64,000 bases of DNA from Kluyvera genomosp. 1. Its GTDB lineage: Bacteria > Pseudomonadota > Gammaproteobacteria > Enterobacterales > Enterobacteriaceae. Position numbers and translations under genes: made by a program. The notes beneath the pieces were generated by a model that saw only the letters and a list, made by a program, of their open reading frames with translations, ran no database searches and was not told the origin of the DNA. The stretch spans positions 1 to 64,000 of the forward strand of contig NZ_LGHZ01000009.1 of the NCBI RefSeq assembly GCF_001266615.1. Direction: 5' to 3'. This document shows, one piece after another, positions 32,871 to 41,218 of this stretch. The first letter of the stretch is position 1. Every line of letters begins with the position of its first letter.

Positions 32871-34283
32871 TTAGCGTGACACGCTAACGTTTTCCAATTT
32901 CACCGGGCTTTCAGGTTTATCCCCTACTTGCATAGTGACAGGGACAAAGACGTTTAACTCTTGCAACCAGGCGAGTTTGTTACTGCTCTCCATCTGCCCT
33001 TCATTCGTCTGGTGGCAGTCAACTAATAGATACTTTCCACTAAACTCGGGTGCCAGGTTGCTTGCATTCCCTTCTTCCGTTACATCGCAGCGTAAGGTCG
33101 CAGTAACCACTTTCTTATCGGCATCAATACTGTCCCATTGCGCCTGATATTGCTGGCCTTTTGCTAATGGGAAACGCAGATCCGTATGCAGCTTGTTGAG
33201 CAGTGAAGCACCACTGCTGATGGACATCGCGAATTTCAGTTGAAGTTGATTAGCTATCGTTAAACGTTGCACCGTCCAGATGCCGTATTCTTCCAACTTA
33301 CGAATATAGCCATCCGCTTGCGCATCCAACTGGACATTGACCTTTCCAAACGCGCTAGATTCCGTATAACGAATCTGTTTAAAGCGCGGAAGCGCCCATG
33401 GTTTGATCAATAATTGTGCCTGCTGTTCAATTTCAGCCGAAAGGGGGTATTTGTTTAACCATTGCGGATTATTATTGCTCAGATCGGGCATCGTGGGCCC
33501 CATCAGCGCTGATGCTTTTTTATTAACCGCAGACTCAAAATGCCCCTTAGCAGTGAACATTTTACCTGCAGGTAATTGGCATAATTGCGTGAAGTGCTGC
33601 GTCTTTTCAGGGCTAATATTGAAGCTACTCTTGCGGCGAACAATATCTGCGGTGATAAGTGAGTCGGTCACCCGCCCATCACTATCGAAATTCATTGCAG
33701 CGACAGCATCACCCTTGTGGGTTTTACAGTTATATAAATAGTGTTCAACTTTTAATCCCAGCGGAGCATCGTAAGGGGGTTCCCAGATGATATCTGCAAA
33801 GTCATATCCCATACGTACCGATAAAATATCGCCATTACGCTGGATGCTATTTACATCAACAAGATCGGTAATACCCGTTGTAGAGGTGGTTGACAGTTTT
33901 TCCCACCTTGCCTCTTTTACCGGTAGCTTACAAACCGTACGGATATCCTCTGCTGTCATATACTTATCTTCTTGCGCAGGCGCATAACGGAGGTAGCTTT
34001 TGCCATAAAAACGAGCTTTAGTGAACCCCTTCTCGTTCAGTAAATCCTTATACAGGAGCTGCGCTTCCCCTCGTTTACAATCCACAGAGCGCCACTGCTG
34101 AGTTATTTTTCCATCATTGAGATTCAATGACATCATGTAATTCACACGATCGTGGATTCTGGTGACTGATAGGGGGTTAATGCCGCCACCAGTCACCATT
34201 GATTTATCCGCAGCCTGAACGAACAAAGAAGGTAGAAAAGTGAGAATAAAAAGTGAGCGTATTAAAGGGCGAGCGCTAGACAT
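32871..34283 (-). CDS. Large secreted protein of unknown function, 470 aa
   Basis: A signal peptide (SLFILTFLPSLFVQAADKS, cleavage after QAA, residue about 25) leads a 445-residue mature protein. It has paired cysteines in VDCKRGE, TVCKLPV, YNCKTHKG and LCQLPAG, plus two near the C-terminus (LRCDVTEEG, VDCHQTNEG), suggesting disulfides. It looks like two or three repeated beta-rich modules (the KARFYGKSYLRYAP and SVRMGYDFADI segments), but I cannot name a family. GAAGGAACATGT sits before the ATG. It is monocistronic next to the AT-rich island, so it may be accessory. Confidence 0.7.
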   Translation of the reverse strand: MSSARPLIRSLFILTFLPSLFVQAADKSMVTGGGINPLSVTRIHDRVNYMMSLNLNDGKITQQWRSVDCKRGEAQLLYKDLLNEKGFTKARFYGKSYLRYAPAQEDKYMTAEDIRTVCKLPVKEARWEKLSTTSTTGITDLVDVNSIQRNGDILSVRMGYDFADIIWEPPYDAPLGLKVEHYLYNCKTHKGDAVAAMNFDSDGRVTDSLITADIVRRKSSFNISPEKTQHFTQLCQLPAGKMFTAKGHFESAVNKKASALMGPTMPDLSNNNPQWLNKYPLSAEIEQQAQLLIKPWALPRFKQIRYTESSAFGKVNVQLDAQADGYIRKLEEYGIWTVQRLTIANQLQLKFAMSISSGASLLNKLHTDLRFPLAKGQQYQAQWDSIDADKKVVTATLRCDVTEEGNASNLAPEFSGKYLLVDCHQTNEGQMESSNKLAWLQELNVFVPVTMQVGDKPESPVKLENVSVSR

Positions 34284-34455
34284 ACATGTTCCTTCATATA
34301 TTGATTAAGAAATAAAGGTATCGGCAGCAAGGCGTGAATTTTTAGATAAACATCGAGTGAGATGAGGGCAACGATAAACATATCGACAGCTTAGCCCCCA
34401 TCAGAAACAAGCTGGTCTCCCACTTCACCCAGCGCCGAGACCAACTTTCCCCCAT

Positions 34456-35247
34456 CTACCGCAACAACACCTTGCCAATCAAATATGTCGTTGCCTGGCC
34501 GCCGATATGCACCCGCTCGCCTAGCAGTTGGCAACGGAGATCGCCACCGCGTGCGGAGACCTGGCGCGCCAGCATTTGGGTTTTATTGAGCTTTTCCGCC
34601 CAGTAAGGGATCAGCATGCTGTGCGCCGAACCGGTGACAGGGTCTTCGGCAACGGCTTCGCCTGGGCAGAAGAAGCGGCTGACAAAATCATATTCCCCAT
34701 CTCCGGGCGCGGTAATGCAGACCATTTTGCCCAGCGGCTGCATGGCGTGAATATCCGGGCGCGCGGCTTCCACCTGCTGTTGATTCTCCAGCACCACCAT
34801 ATAGTCTCGCGCCACGCGCACCTCCTGGTATTGCGTGATGCCCAGCGCTTCCAGCAGCAGGGCCGGTGGCGTGACCGGCTCGGTTTTCCAGGCAGGAAAA
34901 TCGAGGGTGAGCCATTCGCCGCTGCGCGTCACTGCCAGCGGGCCGACAAAGCGGGTGTCGAAGCGCACCGTGGTGTCCGGGTAATCGAGATATTCAAAAA
35001 TCACGTGGGCGGCGGCCAGCGTCGCGTGACCGCAGAGGTTGATTTCACCCTGGGTGGTAAACCAGCGCAGCTCAAAGCCGCTGTCGGTTGTCACAAAAAA
35101 CGCGGTTTCCGACTGATTATGCTGCTGCGCCATCTTCAATAATGTCGCATCGGGCAGCCACTCGGTAAGCGGGCAGACTGCCGCGGCATTGCCGCCAAAG
35201 GTGTCGGAGGTGAAGGCATCTACCATATAAAAATCAATTTCTTTCAT
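34456..35247 (-). CDS. PhzF-family isomerase/epimerase-like protein
   Basis: This 263-residue PhzF/YddE-fold protein has MVDAFTSDTFGGNAAAVCPL at the N-terminus, QSETAFF (catalytic Glu region), INLCGHATLAAAHV and the second-domain AVAEDPVTGSAHSML. PhzF enzymes isomerise substrates using a glutamate; the substrates of most members are unknown. GAGAGGCTTAAGTA precedes the ATG. The gene is divergent from the TetR gene, with a 354-bp region between them holding a TetR-type operator nearer to the TetR start, so it may or may not be a target. Confidence 0.92.
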   Translation of the reverse strand: MKEIDFYMVDAFTSDTFGGNAAAVCPLTEWLPDATLLKMAQQHNQSETAFFVTTDSGFELRWFTTQGEINLCGHATLAAAHVIFEYLDYPDTTVRFDTRFVGPLAVTRSGEWLTLDFPAWKTEPVTPPALLLEALGITQYQEVRVARDYMVVLENQQQVEAARPDIHAMQPLGKMVCITAPGDGEYDFVSRFFCPGEAVAEDPVTGSAHSMLIPYWAEKLNKTQMLARQVSARGGDLRCQLLGERVHIGGQATTYLIGKVLLR

Positions 35248-35601
35248 TACTTAAGCCTCTCGTTATTCTTGTGACCACTCACGCTCTACCATGCCACGAC
35301 ATCACGCAATGTCGAATGCTTTTCTGTGGATTCATCCCCGTCATAAATAGCAGGTATCCCCCGCCGCTAAAGATCGCCAACGGCCAGCCATCTCGCCATC
35401 AATCGGCTACAGCGAGAAATATCGCTGCCTCGCGGCGTTTCATCTCTTCAGCCTGTATGGCCCCTCCACTTCAGTACATCGCCCTATTGATAAGACAATT
35501 TGTGACCCGCCACGCATTAACCATATTCATGATAAGGACATCCTCATGCCTTTGATCGCTATCAAAAATATACATACCGTCTGGTCGGTATGATTCACCA
35601 C
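35248..35601. other. Divergent region between the PhzF and TetR genes
   Basis: This is a 354-bp non-coding stretch with promoters for both genes. The TetR operator is at 35573-35592. No other palindrome or coding signal was seen. Confidence 0.5.
35573..35592. promoter_or_regulatory. TetR-type operator upstream of the TetR gene
   Basis: CATACCGTCTGGTCGGTATG has perfect 7-bp arms (CATACCG/CGGTATG) around 6 bp. The spacing and ACCG/CGGT core are typical of TetR-family operators. It ends 9 bp before the chosen TetR start codon, so autorepression is likely. Confidence 0.7.
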
Positions 35602-36168
35602 ATGAATACAGAAGTGCAGCACCGCAAAAAAGATCCGGTCCGTCTACACCAGCAATTGCTGGAGTCGGCGGCGATGATTGCCGGTCGTGATGGTATCGCC
35701 GCCCTGTCGCTAAACGCCGTGGCCCGCGAGGCAGGCGTCAGTAAAGGGGGATTAATCCACCACTTCCCCAATAAACAGGCGCTGATTTTCGCCCTCTTTG
35801 CCCGACTGCTGGCGATTATGGAAGAAGCCATCACCGCGCTGATGCAGCAGGACAATATCAGCTACGGGCGATTTACCCGCGCCTATCTGAACTATCTGGC
35901 CGACTTGACGGATACCCACGAAAGCCGTCAGCTGATGGTGCTGTCGCTGGCGATGCCCGATGAACCAGTGCTGCGAAAATGCTGGCGCGACTGGATGCTG
36001 GACCACCTGGCGCGCGGTGATGAACTGGATAACAGCCCCATCGGCACGCTGGTGCGCTATACCGCAGACGGTATCTGGCTGTCTGAGTTGACGGAAGGGA
36101 TAACCATGAACGAGGAACATCGTCGGACGCTGGTTGCCTCTCTTAATAAGATGACGCTTCCCGCGTGA
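35602..36168 (+). CDS. TetR-family transcriptional regulator
   Basis: This 188-residue TetR protein has a helix-turn-helix in ALSLNAVAREAGVSKGGLIH and HFPNKQALI (about residues 31-60) and a helical ligand domain. The ATG at 35602 is chosen; an in-frame Met at 35590 lies inside the operator palindrome. The gene is followed 20 bp later by a ToxR/CadC-like regulator gene and a FidL-like gene, forming a three-gene unit. The likely operator just upstream suggests autoregulation. Confidence 0.9.
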   Translation: MNTEVQHRKKDPVRLHQQLLESAAMIAGRDGIAALSLNAVAREAGVSKGGLIHHFPNKQALIFALFARLLAIMEEAITALMQQDNISYGRFTRAYLNYLADLTDTHESRQLMVLSLAMPDEPVLRKCWRDWMLDHLARGDELDNSPIGTLVRYTADGIWLSELTEGITMNEEHRRTLVASLNKMTLPA

Positions 36169-36188
36169 AGCCTACTGCTGAGGCCGCG

Positions 36189-36986
36189 ATGCGCTACAAC
36201 ATCAATGCCCGTTTTATTTACGACACCACCGACGGCACAATCATGCTGCCGCAAAGCGATGAACCCGATAGCCAGCTGTCGATCACCGCCAGCGCCCTGC
36301 TCAATTATTTTCTGCACAACACCGGCATCATCAGCCGTGATGAAGTATTGAAAAAAGTCTGGGATGACAACGGATTAACCTCATCCAACAGTAACCTGAA
36401 TCAGTACCTGAGCATGCTGCGTAAAACCTGTCGCCACTACGGTATCGACAATATTATCGTCACCGTCTCACGCGGCTATTTACAGCTCAACCCCGACGTG
36501 GTGATTCAAGCGTTGGATGAATCACCCGCTGCGCCGTTAAAACCGCCCGCGGCAGAAACCGATCTCGCCGTATCCGCACTGCCCGTCACGCCGCCACCAA
36601 CACCGCACGCGCGCGGCATGTGCTGGTATATCGCCGGAGCCTGTTTGCTGACCATCGCAGTACTGCTGGTGGCGTTTAGCCTGGTCGGTACCCGTGAATC
36701 CCGGCCTCTCAACTTAACGCAGATAAGCCACAGCCAGTGTGAACTGCTGGCGAGCGATGAGATGCTGCGCTCCGTCAGCGCTAGCGGCTACGCCACGAAT
36801 TTCGATAAGGTGCGCCAGCGGCTGAACGTGGAATGTAAACCCGGCGAGCGTTTTCTGTTCTTCTACGGCGACCGGCTCGAAACCAACGGCCTCGGGCGTG
36901 TGTTCTTAGCCCACTGCGCGATGCACGAAGACAACCCGTTTAGCTACTGCGATAACTACTTTTACTACTCCTGGAAGCCGCAATGA
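36189..36986 (+). CDS. ToxR/CadC-like membrane-bound winged-helix regulator
   Basis: This 265-residue protein is a one-component membrane regulator. An OmpR/PhoB-type winged helix occupies residues about 1-100 (LLNYFLHNTGIISRDEVLKK, SNLNQYLSMLRKT, TVSRGYLQL). A Pro-rich linker (about 110-140), a single transmembrane helix (YIAGACLLTIAVLLVAFSLV, about 143-163) and a periplasmic sensor of about 100 residues follow, with cysteines in HSQCELL, NVECKPG, AHCAMH and SYCDNY. The start at 36189 has TGAGG upstream. The stop overlaps the FidL-like gene by 4 bp. Confidence 0.85.
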   Translation: MRYNINARFIYDTTDGTIMLPQSDEPDSQLSITASALLNYFLHNTGIISRDEVLKKVWDDNGLTSSNSNLNQYLSMLRKTCRHYGIDNIIVTVSRGYLQLNPDVVIQALDESPAAPLKPPAAETDLAVSALPVTPPPTPHARGMCWYIAGACLLTIAVLLVAFSLVGTRESRPLNLTQISHSQCELLASDEMLRSVSASGYATNFDKVRQRLNVECKPGERFLFFYGDRLETNGLGRVFLAHCAMHEDNPFSYCDNYFYYSWKPQ

Positions 36987-37501
36987 AACTTGCCCCGCGT
37001 CCTTTCTTCGCCCTTTGCGTGCTGGTATTTATCGCCGCTGCCGCCTTTTGCGCCTGGCGTTTGCTGCCGGCAGAAAACGAAGGCGCAATGAGCTGTTCAA
37101 CCAAAGGCATTATGCGTTTTGAAAACATGGATAAAGAGAACGTGAACGGCAATATCCATTTTACCTTCGGCGGCAACGGTAAAGGGTCGATGGTGGTGGA
37201 AGGTTATACCGACTCGGCCGCAGGTTGGCTCTATCTCCAGCGCTACGTCAAATTCACCTACAGCAGCAAACGCATCTCCACCACCGAGCGCCATTATCGG
37301 ATCAATAAGTGGGAATCCAGCGCATCGTCGATTGATGAATCGCCGGACGTGATTTTCGACTACTTTATGCGCGAGATGTCCGACAGCCACGACGGCCTGT
37401 TCCTGAATGCGCAAAAGCTTAACGACAAAGCCATTTTGTTAAGCTCCATCAACTCACCGCTGTGGATTTGCACGCTGAAATCCGGCAGCAAGCTCGACTA
37501 A
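36983..37501 (+). CDS. FidL-like membrane protein partnering the ToxR/CadC-like regulator
   Basis: This 172-residue protein has one N-terminal helix (FFALCVLVFIAAAAFCAWRL) and a periplasmic domain with the segments HFTFGGNGKGSMVVEGYT and LPLWIC-like SPLWICTLKSG. It resembles FidL-type proteins encoded next to CadC/ToxR-type regulators in enterics. A 4-bp ATGA overlap with the regulator gene suggests that the two form a sensory complex, as ToxS does with ToxR; the signal is unknown. It converges on fosA with a 4-bp gap. Confidence 0.75.
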   Translation: MKLAPRPFFALCVLVFIAAAAFCAWRLLPAENEGAMSCSTKGIMRFENMDKENVNGNIHFTFGGNGKGSMVVEGYTDSAAGWLYLQRYVKFTYSSKRISTTERHYRINKWESSASSIDESPDVIFDYFMREMSDSHDGLFLNAQKLNDKAILLSSINSPLWICTLKSGSKLD

Positions 37502-37505
37502 CCTC

Positions 37506-37925
37506 TCACGCGTCGTAGAACACCATTCCGGCATAGGGCTTTTCGCGGCAGGCATCCAACCGTTGAGCAAGGTTGCCAACGTGCAGTTCGAGCTTATGGC
37601 CGTCCGGGTCAAGAAAATAGTACGACTCCCCTTCACTGCGATTTTCCTTCCACACCACCACACCGCTTGCCGCCAGCTGCGAAGTGACCTCAGCAAACTG
37701 CTCCGCCGCCACGCTGAAAGCGTAATGGGTGTAGTCGCTCGCCTCCGGTGGCGTTATTCGTCGCTGAGCGTCAAGTGACAGGCACAGCCACAGTTCGCCG
37801 CAGGAGAGATAGGCGCCGCTGTCCCAGCGGGCGTGAAGCCGCATACCCGGAAGCTGCTGATAAAACGCCACGCTTTGCGCCAGTTCGCTCACGGCGAGGG
37901 TAAGGTGATTGAGTCCAGTTAGCAT
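37506..37925 (-). CDS. fosA: FosA, fosfomycin glutathione transferase
   Basis: This 139-residue vicinal-oxygen-chelate metalloenzyme adds glutathione to the fosfomycin epoxide, inactivating the drug (Mn/K dependent). The metal ligands His7 (GLNHLTL), His67 (DYTHYAF) and Glu113 (KLELHVG) are all present, as are the [20 protein letters not shown] segment lining the active site and the C-terminal [10 protein letters not shown]. The length matches chromosomal FosA of Klebsiella, Kluyvera and Enterobacter. The ATG at 37925 is chosen; the longer in-frame start at 37985 adds a non-family arginine-rich prefix. No mobile element is adjacent, so it looks intrinsic. Confidence 0.93.
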   Translation of the reverse strand: MLTGLNHLTLAVSELAQSVAFYQQLPGMRLHARWDSGAYLSCGELWLCLSLDAQRRITPPEASDYTHYAFSVAAEQFAEVTSQLAASGVVVWKENRSEGESYYFLDPDGHKLELHVGNLAQRLDACREKPYAGMVFYDA

Positions 37926-38391
37926 TGATTCCCGCTCTTTTTGTGATGTTCTGCCCGCACGGCTGCGCGGCAGAGTGTGACCCACCGCGCACGGCCATTT
38001 TCATGCCCGCTTTTCCCAATACAAAACCGCATTTTTTGCGTTTAGCTTCGTCGGCAAAATTTGCGCCGCCCCACAGATAGCTTCGCGCGATGTCACCTGA
38101 TTCTCTTAATTTTTTAGCAAGTTAGCAACATTCTCAGCCTCCCTAATAAACGGCTAAAAAACCGCCATACACAACGCAAAATCCCCAACCGACAAACAGC
38201 ATAAACAGATAAATCTAAGGCTAAATCACGCTAAATTTCAGAGCATTATTCTAATTACACACCCCATACGGATTTAAATTCCACCGAACTTGCCAGCCTC
38301 TATAGTGACCTTCGAACGCCGCTGCCGTGGGTTAACGCCGTGACGCGGACGGTTTTCCGGTAATCACACAACCTGTCCAGAGGAAAAAACC
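37926..38391. other. Promoter region of the cut microcompartment locus
   Basis: This 466-bp region is AT-rich from about 38020 to 38290 and precedes the first shell gene. It must hold the cut operon promoter and that of the divergent fosA. I found no clear CRP or FNR site and no regulator gene beside it. Confidence 0.5.
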
Positions 38392-38670
38392 ATGGGTGAT
38401 GCATTAGGGCTTATCGAAACCAAAGGTCTGGTGGCCTGTATTGAAGCCGCGGATGCGATGTGCAAATCCGCCAACGTTGAACTGATTAGCTACGAGAACA
38501 TCGGCTCCGGCCTCGTCACCGTGATGGTGAAAGGCGACGTCGGTGCGGTGAAAGCCGCGGTGGATTCCGGTGTGGAATCGGCGCAGCGCATCGGGGAAGT
38601 GGTGACGTCGCTGGTGATTGCGCGTCCACACAACGACATCAACAAAATCGTCATTAAACACAAGGCGTAA
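38392..38670 (+). CDS. cmcA: BMC-H hexameric shell protein CmcA
   Basis: This 92-residue bacterial microcompartment (BMC-domain) protein, [20 protein letters not shown] onward, forms hexameric shell tiles around the choline-degrading enzymes. The pore-loop region is [16 protein letters not shown] and the edge Lys/Arg motif is near VIARPHNDI. It is first of three tandem near-identical shell genes, starting the cut locus with CAGAGGAAAAAACC upstream. It differs from the next copy by only four residues in the first 83. Naming follows K. pneumoniae GRM2 usage. Confidence 0.93.
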   Translation: MGDALGLIETKGLVACIEAADAMCKSANVELISYENIGSGLVTVMVKGDVGAVKAAVDSGVESAQRIGEVVTSLVIARPHNDINKIVIKHKA

Positions 38671-38686
38671 GGCCGGGAGAACGCAA

Positions 38687-38971
38687 ATGGGTGATGCATT
38701 AGGTCTGATTGAAACCAAAGGTCTGGTGGCCTGTATCGAAGCGGCGGATGCGATGTGTAAAGCCGCCAACGTCGAGCTTATCGGCTACGAAAACGTCGGT
38801 TCCGGCCTTGTGACCGCGATGGTGAAAGGCGACGTCGGCGCAGTGAAAGCGGCTGTTGATTCCGGCGTGGAGTCCGCGCAGCGCATCGGCGAAGTGGTCA
38901 CCTCGTTGGTGATTGCGCGTCCGCACAATGACATCAGCAAGATTATCTCGCACTACAAAATTACCGAATAA
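38687..38971 (+). CDS. cmcB: BMC-H hexameric shell protein CmcB
   Basis: This is the second tandem BMC-H protein (94 residues). It differs from CmcA at S26A, S33G, I37V, V44A and at its tail ([11 protein letters not shown]). The pore-lining YENVGSGLV is conserved. GGGAGAACGCAA precedes the ATG 16 bp after the cmcA stop. Co-assembly with the other BMC-H proteins into mixed shell facets is expected from GRM2 studies. Confidence 0.93.
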   Translation: MGDALGLIETKGLVACIEAADAMCKAANVELIGYENVGSGLVTAMVKGDVGAVKAAVDSGVESAQRIGEVVTSLVIARPHNDISKIISHYKITE

Positions 38972-38983
38972 ACCGGAGAGAAC

Positions 38984-39265
38984 ATGATGAAAGAAGCGCT
39001 TGGCTTAATCGAAACCAAAGGTCTGGTGGCCTGCATTGAAGCGGCAGATGCGATGTGTAAAGCCGCCAATGTCGAGCTTATCGGCTATGAAAACGTCGGC
39101 TCCGGCCTCGTCACCGCGATGGTGAAAGGCGACGTCGGCGCGGTTAACGCGGCGGTGGACTCCGGCGTGGAAGCGGCAAAACGCATCGGCGAAGTGGTCA
39201 CCTCTCGCGTGATTGCCCGCCCGCACAACGACATCGAAAAAATTGCGTCGCAGCACAAAGCATGA
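38984..39265 (+). CDS. cmcC: BMC-H hexameric shell protein CmcC
   Basis: This is the third tandem BMC-H protein (93 residues), starting [14 protein letters not shown]. Substitutions relative to CmcB include K54N-type, S63A, Q65K and L74R changes around [20 protein letters not shown]; these sit near the hexamer edge and could alter facet contacts. The pore sequence is unchanged. CCGGAGAGAAC precedes the ATGATG start. Confidence 0.93.
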   Translation: MMKEALGLIETKGLVACIEAADAMCKAANVELIGYENVGSGLVTAMVKGDVGAVNAAVDSGVEAAKRIGEVVTSRVIARPHNDIEKIASQHKA

Positions 39266-39317
39266 CTGAGCGGGTACGCCCCGTCTGCACTCTTTTAGTC
39301 TGATGAAGGATAGACTC

Positions 39318-40919
39318 ATGATTGAACTGGATACCGATTTGCTCTCCCGCCAGAACGCGAGAGAACTGGTGCGCAACGCCAAAAAGGCACAGGCGATAAT
39401 GGCCACCTTTTCGCAACAGCAAATCGACGCCATCGTGAAAAACGTGGCCCAGGAAGCGGCGCATCACGCCGAGTCGCTGGCGAAAATGGCCGCGGAAGAG
39501 ACCGGCTTTGGCAACTGGCAGGATAAAGTCCTGAAGAACCGTTTTGCCTCGCTGCGCGTTTACGACGCCATCAAAGATATGAAGACCGTCGGCATCATTC
39601 ATGACGATCAACAGAATAAAGTGATGGACGTGGGCGTACCGCTGGGTGTGATTTGCGCGCTGGTGCCGTCAACCAACCCTACCTCAACGGTTATCTACAA
39701 AACGCTGATTGCGCTGAAAGCCGGCAACGCCATTATCTTCTCGCCGCATCCGGGCGCACGGCAGTGCAGCTGGAAAGCGATTGAGATCGTTAAACGCGCG
39801 GCGGAAGCGGCCGGTGCCCCAGTGGGTATCGTCGATGGCGTGACCGAACTGACGCTCGAAGCCACCTCCGAACTGATGCACAGCAAAGACGTGTCGTTGA
39901 TTCTGGCGACCGGCGGCGAAGGGATGGTGCGTGCGGCGTACGCGTCTGGCACCCCAACCATCAGCGGCGGCCCGGGCAACGGCCCGGCGTTTATCGAGCG
40001 CAGCGCCGATATTCACCACGCGGTGAAAGATATCATCACCAGCAAAACCTTCGATAACGGGGTGATCTGCGCCTCCGAGCAGTCGATCATCGTCGAACGC
40101 TGCATTTACGACGAAGTCCACCGCGAGCTGGAAGCCCAGGGCGCGCACTTTATGAGCGAAGCCGAAGCGGCGAAAATGGCGGCCCTGCTGCTGCGTCCAA
40201 ACGGCACCATCAACCCGAAAGTGGTGGGTAAAACCGCTCTCTACTTAAGCCAGATGGCGGGCTTCTGCGTCCCAGCCAGCACCCGCGTGCTGATTGCCGA
40301 GCAGACCACCGTCTCGTCAAAAAACCCCTACTCCCGCGAAAAACTGTGCCCGGTACTGGGCCTGTACGTGGAAGAGGACTGGAAAGCCGCCTGCCACCGC
40401 GTGGTTGAACTGCTGACCAACGAAGGACTTGGCCACACGCTGGTGATCCACACCCGTAATCAGGACGTGATCCGCCAGTTCTGCCTCGAAAAACCAGTGA
40501 ACCGCATTCTGATTAATACGCCCGCGGCCCTCGGCGGCATCGGTGCCACCACCAATATCACCCCGGCGCTAACGCTCGGCTGCGGTGCGGTGGGCGGCGG
40601 TTCCAGCTCCGATAACGTCGGCCCGATGAATCTACTGAATATTCGCAAAGTGGGCTACGGCGTGCGCTCTATTGATGAATTGCGCGCACCGGGTACACGC
40701 GTGGAGCCACAGCCAACCATCGTCGCCTCTGCCCCTGCCGCCGACCCGCGCCGCAGCATTCTCGACGATGCCCGTTTCGCCTCCCCCGCTCCGGTGAGCC
40801 ACGCAAGCCACGCCGATGACCGCTTTGCGGCAACCGCGACGGCAAGCGTTGAAGGCGAGATCAGCGAGCAGAACGTGGAGCGCGTCATCCGCCAGGTGCT
40901 GGAACGCCTTGGCAAGTAA
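39318..40919 (+). CDS. cutF: CutF, CoA-acylating acetaldehyde dehydrogenase
   Basis: This 533-residue ALDH converts the acetaldehyde made by CutC to acetyl-CoA with NAD+ and CoA inside the shell. It has PSTNPTSTVIYKTLIALKAG, the catalytic cysteine in FDNGVICASEQS and the glycine-rich SGGPGNGPAF. The C-terminal 18 residues (ISEQNVERVIRQVLERLGK region) form an amphipathic helix after a Pro/Ala-rich linker. This is a typical encapsulation peptide, which binds the shell lumen. ATG at 39318 follows GAAGGATAGACTC. The ALDH of EutE/PduP type is about 465 aa; the extra length is the tail. Confidence 0.95.
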   Translation: MIELDTDLLSRQNARELVRNAKKAQAIMATFSQQQIDAIVKNVAQEAAHHAESLAKMAAEETGFGNWQDKVLKNRFASLRVYDAIKDMKTVGIIHDDQQNKVMDVGVPLGVICALVPSTNPTSTVIYKTLIALKAGNAIIFSPHPGARQCSWKAIEIVKRAAEAAGAPVGIVDGVTELTLEATSELMHSKDVSLILATGGEGMVRAAYASGTPTISGGPGNGPAFIERSADIHHAVKDIITSKTFDNGVICASEQSIIVERCIYDEVHRELEAQGAHFMSEAEAAKMAALLLRPNGTINPKVVGKTALYLSQMAGFCVPASTRVLIAEQTTVSSKNPYSREKLCPVLGLYVEEDWKAACHRVVELLTNEGLGHTLVIHTRNQDVIRQFCLEKPVNRILINTPAALGGIGATTNITPALTLGCGAVGGGSSSDNVGPMNLLNIRKVGYGVRSIDELRAPGTRVEPQPTIVASAPAADPRRSILDDARFASPAPVSHASHADDRFAATATASVEGEISEQNVERVIRQVLERLGK

Positions 40920-40945
40920 CACATTGATATAAGGCGATATAAACA

Positions 40946-41203
40946 ATGATTCTCGCAAAGGTAGTCGGACATGTGGTGGCCACGCAGAAGTGCGATGAGC
41001 TCCGTGGCAGCAATCTGCTGCTGATCTGCAAATTAGATGATGAACAGCAGCCGATGAAAAACCAGACCTGGGTCGCCGTCGATAGCGTGGGTGCCGGCAT
41101 GCACGACATCGTGCTCGCCGAAGAGTACCTGGCGCTGAACAAAGACCGCTACCGGGCCATGTCAGTGGTTGCCATTGTCGAGAACGTGTTTCGGGACGCT
41201 TAA
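40946..41203 (+). CDS. cmcD: BMC-P pentameric vertex protein (EutN/CcmL type)
   Basis: This 85-residue pentameric shell-vertex protein has MILAKVVGHVVATQKCDELR, then LLLICKLDD, WVAVDSVGAGMHDIVL and the tail MSVVAIVENVFRD. It caps the corners of the polyhedral shell. It lies between the ALDH and ADH genes, as in other GRM2 loci, with AAGGCGATATAAACA upstream of its start. Confidence 0.95.
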   Translation: MILAKVVGHVVATQKCDELRGSNLLLICKLDDEQQPMKNQTWVAVDSVGAGMHDIVLAEEYLALNKDRYRAMSVVAIVENVFRDA

Positions 41204-41218
41204 GGAGTCAATAACCCA

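Noticed and set aside
37928-37985. N-terminal extension of fosA
   Set aside because: FosA homology starts exactly at MLTGLNHL; the extra residues are arginine-rich and not seen in the family.
38618-38686. Upstream start for the second shell gene
   Set aside because: It lies within cmcA; the ATG at 38687 has a proper GGGAGA site and gives the standard BMC-H N-terminus.
38392-39265. Three similar shell genes considered as an assembly duplication
   Set aside because: Each copy has its own ribosome-binding site, different tail and several distinct substitutions, as in other GRM2 loci.
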